Below, one piece after another: positions 33,552 through 48,500 of a DNA stretch of 64,000 nucleotides (its first letter is position 1; the number at the start of each line of letters is the position of its first letter). Origin of the DNA: Styela clava. Taxonomy: Eukaryota > Chordata > Ascidiacea > Stolidobranchia > Styelidae. The notes below the pieces were generated by a model, which saw only the letters and a list, made by a program, of their open reading frames with translations, searched no databases and was not told the origin of the DNA. The DNA is taken from positions 7,378,001 to 7,442,000 of the forward strand of contig NC_135262.1 in assembly GCF_964204865.1 (NCBI RefSeq). The letters run 5' to 3'. The translations under genes and the position numbers were made by a program.

Positions 33552-36500
33552 TCAAATTTTGCTTTCTGCTAGATGGTGCGAGCCGCCGTTTTTAGCTGAA
33601 TGTGCCATAGCGGCTTTAGCTTTAGCATTCATTTGTACGCTCTGGCCATTAGCGTTTGGCATGGCCTTATGAGGAGCTGAATTCGCAACAACGGGGGCCG
33701 TTTTTGAAGTATTATTAGCAGGAGACACTTTCGGGGTATGATTAGCGGGGGTAGCAGTTGCTTGACTTGATCTTGGACTCGCATTTGCCGTTTTTTGAAA
33801 TCGCAGACTTCCCACTGGTGAAGGAGTTGGTGTTACCATGTCGATGACTGTGCCGTTTGTCTCCTGTTTTGAGGGATCACTCTTGATAGTTTCAAGTCGA
33901 CGTTGCCTGTATGCTTCATAGTGAACCTGAGCTGTGACGTCTTTCAGGTCTTGTAGATGGGTTCTGTAAGTAATATTCATATTAATTTTGATAAAAGAGA
34001 CAAAGAGGGAAATTGTCTTACTCTTCTTAAATCTGGTTACATTCAAAATGTTATTATGAAGTCAGTTTTGAAATTCAGTCTCCATCAAACCCAAAAATTC
34101 CCATACCTAATAATCATATTTCGTAAATATGAAAACTCGCAATGGTTCTCATTCTCAACTTCAATCAATCCAAAATTTGTTTTTCTTCCAAGGACGTTTT
34201 TCCCGTTGACGTTATACGAATCAGTTGCGCCAACGACCGCAAAGGGAAGTTTCTTCTGTAGACGGAAAAGGGAAATATGTTGTTAACATGTATACCCGAC
34301 ACTAGGTGGAGATAATGAGACGGAAAACAAGCGAATGACGAGTAGCGAAAAAGGCGGGAAAAATTCAGAGTTCCTCAACCCAGGGATTATGAAGTCGGAG
34401 TTCGACATATTTTCACTGGAGTCGAAGCCGTAATTTCTAACTCCTCGGAGTCGTAATTTCGGGCGTGTAGTGGTGATAAAAGATGCCAAAATTTTCTACA
34501 AAAACTTGAAAAGCATTAAATTTACGGAACAAGACTTGTGTACGTCAAAGCTTTTGTTATCAAAATCCGATTTTCGCGGAGTTCGGAGTTGGAGTCAAAA
34601 TTTTTGTTTACCCGGAGTCGGACATAAAAATTTTCAAATCGGAGTCGATTTTAAATTTTCTTAATTCCACAAGTCCTGGTTAAGTCAAATGATTTTATTT
34701 TTGTTGGTGTTAGAGCAAGTCTGAATTTCGGAATTGTAAAAGTCGTGACTCAGAACCAAAATTTTATCCTCCAACGCCAAGGTTTGACAGTCAAAAAGTT
34801 ATTAAGATGTCGGGAGCCAGGTTTTTGAATGATCAGGAATCGAACGAAACTTATGTGTGATTCTCCGAAAAAGTTTGAGATAAATATTGAAAAATTACCC
34901 TGAGCCATTTGTTATTTTCTGCTTCTTCGTCGTCTAAGTCTTCATGTTGGTCGTTTGGAAATACCTCAATGTTGTTTTGTTTCAACTCATCTTGAATCTA
35001 AAATAAGATGAAACATAATTATCAAATGGATTCAGCTAGTGATAATATATAGTACAGTACTATAACAGAGTCTCAGCTAAAATTAAAGTCAATGATAGGC
35101 GTAGGCAAAGCCAATAAAATAACAATAATATGAAAATCGATCTCTCGGAAATGCGGATTTTGGAGGCGGGGCGTAGGCGTGGCCAATTTTTTTTTCTTCG
35201 TTATATTTCCTCACTTCAGATGACGAAATTCAAGGTCTTCACAATCGTACTCTATCTTTAACCATATATAATGAATACTTTCGCGAGATTAGGCAGTATA
35301 TTAAATGCTTATAGGGCGGAAGCAGTCGGCGTTTCCTTTTATTTCCGGTCTGCACAATGCAATGTGGTAACTATAAAATATCCCACGCGCATAATAAAGT
35401 GTTCCCAAACATGTAAACTAGATTTGACGCCAGGTTCTAATATATCAAATATTTAGTCAAAAGCAGTGAGGAACATTGAAATACTTGCGTAGGACCTATC
35501 AAAATAACTCGAAGATTAAAAATCCACAGGAACCTTGAATTTACTCAAAATGTTTTTAGTTAGTAATTGACTAATCTATTTATGATGAGCTCTGAATAGC
35601 GCAATTTCGAGGCTTTATGGAACTCATTTGACTATGGACAAAGCAAAAATCATAGTTCAAGTATGGTCATATATAAATGCGTTCTATTTATTCATGTACC
35701 ATATCTGTCAATGTAGTAACATATTGAGAATGATAGAATTTCAATGGTGCGTTTTCAGTTACAAAATCCCACTTAACATTTTGACGAAATCTCTTCTATT
35801 TTGTCCAAATTCTTATTGAAAACAATTCCAGTGGTTTATAGTTACAAAACAAACTCGTCGTTCTGACCAAAATAAAGGTGGTTGTAATTTTTGTCATTTT
35901 ATTATTGTACCCGGGTGGATTATACTTGAAAGGATTACTGTACGACTATAGAAATACGATACTACACCTATACTGTGTATATACAACCACGAAAAATTTT
36001 TAGAATCAGAACTTTTCATTATATTACATGTCAATTCCCATTTAAACGATAAAAAAAACTGTACAAATTCAATCAATTTTAATTTAAAGTTCGAGCATAG
36101 CTCACCATTATTTGAAGATTTTCATTCATAATTTTGAAAAGTAAATTACTGATTGAACGCGATTGAGCTATTATTGCGGTAGAACTACTGTTATATCTGT
36201 CTTCATTAGCGATATTTTGAGGTTTAAATGGGGAAAGATTGTGCAAAATTTTTCAGGAGAACGGTGATTTGTTTTGCCTAATTTGTGCTTTAAATAGAGA
36301 ACCGATTAAGTACCCAATGCAGGAGAGAATATGACATCATAGAAACACGTTTTTCGAAACAACACGATTATTACAAAACAATGACATACGATTTTATCAA
36401 ATCGATGTGCGCACAAATTACAAGTCAACCATGGAAGTAACTATCAGACCAGATTTTTTTTAATAAAATATTCTTTAATAAACGATCCCATGGATTATTA

Positions 36501-39500
36501 CCGCATATTGAATTGGTCGAAACGGGTCAAAATAATTTGTGATTATATTTTACGAACGATTACGAGTTGATAAATATTTTCACCAAAGCTGAAAACTGAG
36601 GCTTTTATATATGCACGCTTTCTTCAATTGTATGTTGAGAATGTCTAGTCAGCTTTGTTCTTCAGTTTATGTCGGGAATTCTGGCCGAAGAAAATAAACT
36701 TTTCATGCCAATAAAAACATAAGAACTAGGACTAGATGTGCAGAATCTTGTACGGAGAACGCCTTTTTAAAAAACGATTCATGGCATCAACTATCAACCA
36801 ATTTATTTTTCAATACGCAAACCATACCACGCTATGCAAAACGAAATACAACACTCTGCATTTGCAGCACCTGACGGCAATTGTGCACTTTAAAGTTTAA
36901 ATTAGCATCTTTCGTGTTTGCGGAATATTTTCAAAACCCTCATGTGTACTTTTGATGGCCTCGATAGTGCAAAATGCGGGTCAATGGTACTCGAAATCTT
37001 GTACGAGTAGCAATAGTACCAGTGGAAACAACAATGCGTTTACCGTGTTTGATCGTGTTGTTTTAGAACTGATTTAATCCGAGTTTGTTATCATTTTCGC
37101 TCGGACAAGTATAGATGTGCCTTGCACTAAAAACGCATAGGCTATATGTGCCACTAACGGCCCATTTTCGTCCCTTTAAGATACATTATGCTCGGTTCAA
37201 GCATGGCCATTACAAAAATCCTAATAAATCAAATAGGTGAAAAAAATTTAATTTATTATGATAACCAAATGACGATCAAAGTGAGATAGACAGTATCAAA
37301 TTTCAATTCGAAATTAAATTTAAATTGCTTAATACCTTGTGTTATAAATTACTGAATGCGACATAATTTGAGTATGCCCCAGAGATAAAATCGACATATT
37401 CCAAGTCTATTTTTATCAGATTTTGAAGACAATAATTCGATTAGAATAATGACATAAACCTATTGAGACTCCCTAATTCTTCCAAAATAAGCCAATTTCA
37501 TAATTCTTACAAAAATTTCAAAACTGCAGAATCGCGCACAGATTTTAAAAATCATTCCACGCGGAAAAATATCATAATGGTATTAAAAACAAATTGGACA
37601 ACCCTGATTCACCGAAAAAATAAAGCTAATTCAAAATTTCTTACAAAGAATATACCATTGTAGAAACAAGAACATTGTAATTCAAAAATGATTCCACGGG
37701 AAAAAATTCCATACGTATAAAATATTATATAATTTACTGCGTTCTACTAACTGTATTAAACCATTTTCTTCGCCGTCTGTCGTGAGCGTGTTCAATGATG
37801 TAATACACAAAAGGTTTGCGGGTTTGGAACGCTCATTGATTGATTATGGAACCGGTATCGCGGACGCTCATTGTGACAATGGTAATGCATTTGTGTTAAA
37901 GCAAATAGAAACCTTTGTGACAAATATATAAGAGGATAATTCTTTTGTGAGCAATCAAAAGTCGATTATTTTCTAATCAAATAATGGATTTCTAAATCAA
38001 ATCACTATGGTAAATCAATCATGTTCATAACTTAGTTTAATCATAATTTTAAAATGCAAGAAGTTCACATTCAAAATAAGGATCGATAAATTTACTGTTT
38101 TAAGTAAGTTTTGCCATTATCTCGTCAAAATTTAGATTTACATGAAATTTTACGATAATTGTTAGATAACGGACAACTTAGACTTACTTAGAACATCGAT
38201 ATGGAAATAAGTTACGAAGAAAGTTTTAGAATTCCCATCGTTTAGATGTGCAAAACCATGTATCATATATAAATTTTGGTTCTCATAATCATGTTAACCA
38301 TTATAATGTATTATTATAGTAATCTAATTAAGCATTCTTTGGTAAATACTTTTTCGAAAAACTCGTCAAATATTTAAAAAATAGTCCCACCCATTGTTTT
38401 CTTGTGTTAGAAGTCTAAGCAGCTTTAATTAATAATATACATTCGTTGACGAATACCATTGTCACGTGTCCCTAGAGCAGAGAAATACATGCCCCAGGGA
38501 CAATTGCGAACAAGTTGTATTTTAATATATCGCTTTCTTTATGTGTATATAGTATATAGTATATACATATTCTATAGGCAAATGTAAATCCTATATTCAA
38601 TATTAGATATATCTTTAACGCATAAACTAATGCATGTAATTTGATATTTTGTTGGATGAAAATAGACTAAACGAACATTGGTTTTATCAGTTTGTAAAAG
38701 AGGTCACAAAACACTAATACAATATAGTAAACGGTATAATCTGTCAAAAAATCACACTGATATAGTAATTCTTGTGAATGCCTCGTGGCGGAATACAATC
38801 GTCGTATTAATAAAATCTGGTGAAGGCGTCAAAAAATTCAGATTTACGAATTTCAAAAAATTGATATTTTCAAATGCCAGTTTGCACATTTTCTAAAAGT
38901 ATTGCAGAAATTGAACGTAACGTATACCATCCACACTGAAACACACATTTATTTTATATAATTGGGTAATTTTGAGCATTCATTTCAATAGTATCAACAA
39001 TGCGTATGGTTTTCACTGTCCAGTTATTTAAATATTGGATAATTTAGTGTCTTGTAATTCGGATATGTCAAAAAAATCTAATTTTGTCATTTTAGTTGTT
39101 CTTGATATAATGTATAGTGTCTGCACGTTAAAATGTGATTGTCCAGAATGTTTGAGATAGACATTGTTTCGAATAAATATTCTCGTTTTATGAAGTAATT
39201 AAACTAAGTTTATTTTTGTTTAACAATCAGATGTAGAATTTTCAATATGACAAATTCTCAATGAAAATATCCGAAATCATTCCTAAAATTAAAGTTCAAC
39301 TTAATCCAAACCAAATTAGAACGTTTAGAACGAAAAATCATTCATTTACTACAGTTTAGCGAACTCCCGAGGCATTTATTGCAATATGGAATAATTTATA
39401 TTTCCGATTTCTTTAAATTTAACTTAAATTACTAAATTTTATACACCAAACTAACAAATGTACAAATACTACACCATAAGAATCACACAACACATCACAT

Positions 39501-42500
39501 CAACATTTAAATCTAAAACAGGTTTAACCTTCGCATGTGTGCAGTGCCATCGAAACAAATAATCCGAGAATTTGTTACAAAGGCATATCTTTACGAAACA
39601 CGGATTACGGAGGATTATCTCGCTGCCTAGTTCGCAATTTCAAAGACGATTATGAAATGGAAATGCTTGAATTTGAAAAACGTGATTCGTACAGTATAAA
39701 CAGTATGTTATTGATGATAGACAAGAAATGGCGAAAGGCGAATGAGATCTTCCAATATAGCCATTGAAATCTCATTGGAAAATAACATTTTCAAACTGTC
39801 AACTCTTATACAATGGGCATTGCGATGTGCAATTATTTTGGCTTGCGGGCCACATTGTCGTCGTAGAAGTTAGCTGAGGACATTATTTTGTTGCGAGTGC
39901 ATTGATATATTATTCTGATCAATTTGCGATTAAAATTCGCTATAATATTAAAAATCAACAGCTGTCAGTCAAAATTTATTGCACCTTATTATTTCCACAA
40001 TTTTTTAATAATCAGAAGTCATATTGCTTGATGATATTTCAATTTGATTCAAATTTTCAATGGCAGGAAGCACTCCCAAATTTTTAAATTGATAAAAAAG
40101 GCCCTATCACAAAATATTAGTAGTTGTAAAAATGCTAAATTTTTCAGTACGGTAAACCCCAATACGAAATTCGTAGAGTAAAGAACATGTGATATATATT
40201 CCAATAAAAGAAAGCACTCCTGAATTTGAAATTCTCAAATTGACAAGAAAACCTCTTTACAAATGAAATCGTAGTTGTAATAATGCTAAATTTTTCAATA
40301 CTGTTTTACAAACACCGTAAAACAAGAATAATATTATATTATTACAATAAAATCCCATAATTCCAACATTCGAAATTATACTCCAACCAAGCATGGGCAA
40401 ATGATGGATCGTCGAGGCGCGGTCCATCATTTGCCATGCTTGGTAAACTTCAATAATACGAAAAGTCGACTTACTCATAGTCTCTAATTCTCTTGAGGGA
40501 GTCTTATCCCCCCACGAGAATAGTATATCTATAATCAGTTTACGTTCAGTATTCTTTGCATGACTTAATGGCTACAGCATAAACTAGTATTTATTGTCCA
40601 CTTAAGCGCCGACAGTGCGTGACATCTGACCTCCGAAACATGTTTACTTTTATCTTACAGACATCGTCTTATGTAAACCATAACATCCGAAAAATAGTAT
40701 ACAGGTAAATACAATACAGGAAAGCAAGCACATACTTTTCAACAGTCTAATTCTTAATTCTGAGACGAGGCCAAAGTTGTAGTGCTCGGAGTCGTATTTT
40801 TAAACTCACCAGAGTTAGGAGTCGGGAATCGAAACTCCAGACTTTCAATAGCAATAAAATAAGTCAAAACTTGATGCTATTACTCCAAAAGCATCAATTT
40901 TATCAATCGTTTTTAAGTATTTTATAGAACGCTTGCGTGGACCGAAGTTTTGGTTATCTAAATCGAAAAACTAGATCGAAAGCTTCATATATGTACATCC
41001 ATATAGTCACATCTTGAACGAAATATGAAAACACTGTTCCATGACCCTGTGAAACCGGATGTAAATGACTACAAAAAGTAAAGTGTAAAGAATTGAGGGA
41101 CTCACAATTCTCTTAAATTTGTCTCTTTCTTCCAACGTCAAAGAATCTGCTTTAGCAATAACTGGAATCACGTTGACCACTTTTACGAGACGTTTCATCG
41201 CTTCGATGTCAATTGGTCGCAATCTAAATTTTGAATGAGAATGAGTTATGGTGCATTTTTCAGTCATCAGTTAATCAAAAGGCAACATAACTTTACAGTA
41301 AATCACAATTAAACTTCGCAGTACTGCAGTTTCACTGGAGTCAGTGCCGCGGTATTTTTCTTTATAGAAATTCGAAAACAAATGAAGATAACGATAGATT
41401 CCAAAAGTTTATTAAAGAAAATTGGCATACGCTAAGATGTTTATTATTAAAACTTGAATTTTCAGAGATTCATAAGATAAAGTTGGTATTTCTATCAACA
41501 GGAGTCGGAGTCGGAAGGTCGACTGTAAATTTTACTCAAATCCACAGCCTACCCTACTAACTACTCCGGAAATGTTTTGAATTCAATGCTCACTTTTTTT
41601 CTCAAATTTGAATTTCCAAATATACACCTGCGCGAGTGTTTCATATACAAACATAACATATTAATGGGGCAATACACAATTTGGTCTCCTAGTCATCGGT
41701 CACCCACTAACAAGAAAAAAATCGCTTTCGCTTGTATGTGCATCGTACATAACAAACCATATCCATCCACCGAGTGCCACATCCTTCCTAGCAAAAGGGT
41801 CAGATTTCTTTTCATATTAAATTTTGATGGAATGACGCATTCCGGATTGCTGGCTTTCATTCAACCTTCAATCGGTCTAATCTTAGAAATCGATACTAAT
41901 GTCTGGTGGGTAGGATATATATAGCAGTAAAATTCGTGTGTCAGCCATGCTTTAATTACAACTGCAGCATGGAACAAAAATTGCAGTTGATTTAACAAAT
42001 AGGGCGGAATAAAATAGAACATTTTTTTTTTATTTGAATCAAATGCTGTTGTTTATTCAATCGAACCGAATAAACGAATATTATTGCATGCTTGCTTGAT
42101 GAAAAACGATTATCGGCGATGGTGATAGAAATTTTTTCCGTCGTATATGTTTTGTATTACTACGGTTCGATTATTTGAAAATTATCGGCAAAACGATTTG
42201 AATAATTAATTTGCGATTCGATTTCATTTCGAATATCCGACTCCCCTAGTAACAAATTCATTTCAAGAATCGCCTGAAAACACCTATAAGTAGTACGCAT
42301 CAATCATAACAGGTTACAATTGCGCAATTTTTTTGTACGGATAAATTCATGAAACATTCGAAATATTTATCATCTATAATAATTCAACGAGTCCATACGC
42401 AAATAGTCAAAAACTTCGTGCATTTCGTAAACGCCCACGGATTCTTTCACATCAATTTGGTTTGAATATTTAAATTTGAACCTAAAATTGAAATTCCAGT

Positions 42501-45500
42501 AGTTTTGATGCCTATTTTGTGGCTTTAATACATCATAATTACAATAGAAATTTGTAAGTGAGCATCATACATCTAAATTAACGTACATTCCTGATATGCA
42601 GACTTACGGCTAGACATTGAAATTCGAGATTGAAGTAAAAGTATGAATGGCCAAGTGATGAATCTCACCAAAAAGCAAGAATTCGACGAAATAACTTGAA
42701 GGCAATTTTTATGGTAAAGCGTGAAATTGAAGGCGGTTTAATAACAATGAAAAAAATAGAGTACTAACAAATAAAATATGACTGACGCTAAATTCAATAT
42801 GGAAATTATTTTAACATTTTCTAAAAGTAAAAAAAAAAACTATAATTTAAATGTCACAATGTCTTTGGATCGACAGCGTGAGGATAAGTGGACCATTGAA
42901 TGGCAGGTTGCAATTGACGTCAAATATGACTCCACAACAAGGCTATAATGTAAAACGCATGTTTCGGAATTATCGAATTGGCACAATTATAGAATCTCGA
43001 CAATTCGCGAACTTTTTTTCGTATTTATATAAAACTTAGATATTCATAGAGGATATTGCTTGCACTAAGTGATTATTTTTATCACTATTATCAAAGTTAT
43101 AAAAAATGCATCGCGGACAGCGAATTACTCTATATAAAAAAAGTCTGATTGGAATCGTAAAAAAGCAGCGAAGCGAATTGGTTAGCTAACACACAAGCCA
43201 CGCCAGGTGCAAACTAATTTGAATACCACAAGTTGTTGAAAGTAGTGAGTGACCACATCAAAATATCACTTGAAAAATGTTTATTCACCCAACTCAATGC
43301 TATAGCAAAATATCGATTTAGCGGAAGAAATCGCAACTGAAAATATCCGATTTTAACACTGTTTTGGGTTGTTACGATTTTTCTAGATTACTCAATGTAA
43401 CACCAAATCTTTGTTCTAATTCTAGTCTAAACAAACAAGGAATCAAAATCCCCACAATGTTGCGTCCAGACACTCGTTGTTTCCATTAGGATTTTGAAGG
43501 GGAAACGGGTCGTTGATAGTAAATGTGATTGTGGTATTTTGTCTGAATTCCGAGCCATAACCGTCATTTCTTACACTTGATTTTCATTGAACTTTTTCGT
43601 GTATAACAGCGGAACAAAAATTCACAAACAATGAGGTCTGGTTGAAATTTAGCTTTACTGTCTAGGATTAGGCCTAGTTTTGTGTGAATAAATATGTAAC
43701 AAAGACATTCAACGTTTTCACATCTGGAATGAGTAGCTTTTATCTTCATATCCCTAATGGATTATTCGGACGAGAAGCCGTGGATTGCCAGTTGATTTAG
43801 AGGCTGTTATGTTTTCCTGGGCCCAAGGATGAATATTTACATTTCAAAATCTGAAAACGGAAGTGACGGTAAATATGGAAATCCTTGATAAGCTACAATC
43901 AATGAATCAATGAAGCTCAGAGAGATTGGAAACCGAAATTCCCTACCGTTCCAACTCCCAGTAACGGTCAATAATTGTCGCCATTAGACCATGTGACAAA
44001 AAATAAGATCCATACGGGCTCGTATTTTACTTTCAAATTGCTCGAAATAAATTGAGTAGCTATCTTTTATCGTTATGTGGGACGTGACCATTGAATAAGC
44101 CTTTGCCGGAGACATCACTCAACGAATGAGAATCGTCAACCTCCCACACTATATGGCCATGTATTTAGCGTAGATTTCACAATAAGCGACGACAGAACTT
44201 ATTATCAAGTTTAATTCCACATAAGGGCGTAATAAGTTCTTTTGAACAGTCATTTAAAGGGAAAGTGGTACTTCATTGTTGGCAATCGCGTTGCTTTGGT
44301 ATGTGTATGTTACAAACGACAATAATAAGAAATAATGCACATTCTATCGCGTCCAAATAGGGCCGAAGTAAAACCCTAGCTGGGACCAAACATCGAATAT
44401 TATAACTGTTCGTTGAGATTCCCTACTTTTCGATACGGGTGCTTTCAACCCATTTAAGATTAAAATTTGGAACGTGGTATGACGCATCAAAAACAGGCAG
44501 TCAGTAGCGATGTGATACAACATACAAATACTACTAATTACTGGTATTCAAATACAGAACACCCTTATCAAATATTGAATTAGATATATTAAATAGCAAC
44601 ACGCTTCATATTGTTGGAAGTAATTTATGCACACGGTGCTATTAGCATTCATTCACCACTCTGAAATGATTATATTTATGGTGAATACGACAGGCGTCGC
44701 TTTAAGATTTGTGAGCTTACGGGGCTTAAGAAGTGTAATCGGCTGTTAAATTGTCACTCGCGTCACCTATTATTGGTTAGTGTGTCGAATATGCGAGCAA
44801 TTTCCGTTTCGTTACAAACTACTGGCCGATTGTAAGCGAGGATACAAAAATGCCTTCTAAACAGTGTTTATTGCATGATATATTTTCGGAATTCTACGCA
44901 TAAAGTTTGGCAGTCACATACGCAAGCTTGTCACCTAGTTGACCTACATCGTCTACAATTGCAGACGACAGCAAAGAGTGATACATGTCACGTGGTATTA
45001 CGTCACATCACGAGTTTCCGGTAACGAACCAATGGAATCGCAGAGTTGAAGTTGGTGCAAATGAATAATACACATTTTTGAACGTCCACAATGGCGAAAT
45101 TTATAGTGGAATGTTTGAACCTCTAACTAGTTAATGGTAATTATAAGAATAGGAAATAGGATGCAAACTCGGGTATTGTTTTCAATACATATTACGTCAA
45201 TAATATTCTGTATTATTACAGACAGAATTATAAATATGGTATTAAATTACTCCAGACAGAGATAGCGGAAAACACCTCTTCCGTAATGCAAAATATTGAA
45301 TTATTCATGAAAATTTTCTTTTCAATCCTTAGTCGATTCATTTCAGTTACATTTCAAATCAAGGAAACCAGGAAAAAGATTTAATGACATTGAACAATGA
45401 AATCTGTTCCGAAAGCTGACAAATTGTTCAACAGTCAATACAACGAATTTCATCTACATATATGAATTGGGGAGTCAAATGCGTTCATCTGATAATTATT

Positions 45501-48500
45501 AATATCCAAAACACACAACTTTTCAAAAATAAATCCTAAATTGCAGCAAAAATATATATATTAATATCAAATGTATATCATGATCTTAATGGGTTCCAAA
45601 TATTGATTTTGAACAGAGTGATAATTTGCAAAAATGTTTCGAAATTTTGATAATTTCATGTATGGTATTTTTAATGAGAAAATTTTTGAATTGATTTCCA
45701 ATCCCGCCAATGGTGAGTACTACTTCAAATGTTATTTCATCTACCGGTATTTGTCAAAATTTATCCTAATAATCTATCCTAATTCCAGTAGATTAAATTT
45801 CAATTTATTTCTGAACACTATGTTTCGAATCGAACCGAACTCGCAATAGGTTTACATGCAAAAGTACTTCCATAGTCTTTTAAATTTCATCTGGAGTATA
45901 TGCAGTTGTAAAATAAAAGATCAGTTTTTCTTTCCGACTTTATTCCTAAGTAACCAATTTACATACGATTGCATTACGGCATACCAATTTCATGTGTAGT
46001 GTACTAAACACCCTCGGGTTGCATTCAATTTTCTACGATATTTCGTTAAATATACGCCAGTGAAAAACTTCCGTAGTATGGTGCGAATTATCGTTGACCC
46101 ATGTCTATTATCGATCTATTACGCATCGATAAAATCAATTTCACGGTCATTACCCGCTAATATAACGAGCACTCTTTGAAGGTAACTTGTGAATACCGTG
46201 TAATTATGGCGCATTTTGCCTGAGCGATAACATACGCAGCTGATGAAATAATAACGTTATTTTCGGTTTTGACGTATTATTGAATAAAATCTACCTTTGA
46301 TGTATAGATTAACCTAATTTTGAAAGTTGGGAGTGGAAGTCTCATTACAATGTTTTGCAGTCCCAATTGTGTGTAAAATTGTACTCGAGACTTATACAAA
46401 GCAAGAAAAAAAAATTCTCCTAGAAAACAAAGCATTGAGAATATGTGATAGTTTATTCAGACCAGACACAAAATAGGTTTGTGATAATCTGTAGCAAGAC
46501 TCCTACCTAAAACACTAAACTATACTTACAATGTTATAATGTTGGGGAAAATATCCATTTCTGACAAGCGAACAATGCTAGAATGGCGAATCTACTATTC
46601 AATTCATGTCCTCTCCGCGAGGAGGCCATTTGAATGTCGATTGGGGCCATATTATAGCCATTCCTACACCTAACTAGGGCTTTTTCCTTAATACACTTAA
46701 ATACATCAGGACCACATTAGACAGCACTGAATGTTGCGTGATGGACATGATATTATTCATGTTTTCCGTCATTTTCTTGTGTCGATTTCGTTATATAAGA
46801 TTCATTAAAAATAGGTGTACTGGGTTTTCGTGCACATTAGTTTTGAGGCCTCAAGAAATTGTCACCTCCAATTCCAACCACCTTTTTCGTATCCCGCTAT
46901 ATTAGCTTTTGAAAATGCCACACAGAGCTACATTTCTACACAACACCTATTTACTACGTTTTTACTCCGAAAATTTTCCGCCAAATATAACACAATCATA
47001 CCGTGACCGCCAAACGCTTTAACGACAACACTAAACAATCCATATAAGCAAATGTCGCCCGCGAATTGAAATGTATGTGTGGCCATTCACGGAATGCCAA
47101 TGGAGATTCACAGGTAAAACCTCTTCAAAGTGATTTATGTATGATTCAAACTTGGATCGTGGTAGTCATTTTATTCACTTACGAGTGTCCAGTTGGGGCA
47201 ATGAAGTATAGGCAGCAGTGCACTCTTGTATCTGGAATTCTCTTTCTTCTCTTGATCGAGATTTCCTCGTTTAGATATGTTTCGTATTGCTCGTTGATGT
47301 ACTTCGTAATTGGGGTCCAGCTGTCGAAAATAAAATCATTGTTAGGGAGAAGTTTCAACGAAAACGAACATTATATCTAGTGTTTCTCAAACCCCCAGGG
47401 GCCATAGAACTGTAGGGGGGTTCACACGGAACCACTCTACGATGACTATATTTATTTGAAGTAAATAGACTGTGCTTTGTTTAATTCTTTAACTGTAATG
47501 CCAAGGGCCTGTAAGGGGGCCACAAGTGTTTGTAGTCTTTGAAGACCACTAGTCATGTCTATTTTATTAGTCTCATCAAACCATGATACCTACACCAGGC
47601 TAATGTGAAAAATAACTTATTGGATTACACTGAAATAATGTCGAAACCTCATGTCTACCACAATGACGTTATATTACGGTATCATTAAATTTGACGTGCC
47701 GATATGATAGCGTGAATTCCATACATTAGAATTATTTAATAACCATAATAATGAATAACCAAACAATATTATCAATTTTATTTACAAAATTAATTGTCCA
47801 TTTATGTTTATTATACAACAGAAACTAAATTAAAAAATTTACACAATTTTAATCGATATTATATTAAGAAATAATTATGTCGTCTCCCGTCTTCATTATA
47901 TGATTGTTGGGATTTCCAGACTGATTTATTAATGACAACGCGGAATTGGTTTCAATATCTGCTGCCAAAACAGTGCTAGACGAGACTACAGAAGTTTTGT
48001 ACTCTACCTTGGCAGCATGTTCAATCAACGAATCAAGCTAGGCCGAACAAAAAATGACGTACCGAAAAGACTGTTATATGCTCAATAAATGGGAACAATT
48101 GAATATGACATCGTACTAAAGTGTTTGATAAATGGGAACAAATGAATATGGCATCGTACTAATCAACTGACTGCACGATATTATAACACTCAGACAGGGT
48201 TCAATGCATGAAATTGAACGAACGTAATATGAAGTCATTTCTCTGAAAGAACCGGATGGACAAATGTACAGTACACGAATTGGTGGATGTAATAGGTTCA
48301 ATGGGGATTGAGACATTGGGACTTTCGATATGAAAACATAACTCGATTCATGACGCAGACTGAAAAATCCTAATTTCGCTACATTTTTGGAGTAAAAGTT
48401 GATACTTATATCAGTCAATGCAGATATAAAATATATCCGAAATAATTCAAAAACCCAGGAAGTTCATTTTAAAAATTTTACAACACGAATCGACGTAAAT

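Noticed and set aside
41577-41924. 115-codon plus-strand frame inside septin intron 4
   Set aside because: No family resemblance or splice structure; probably chance.
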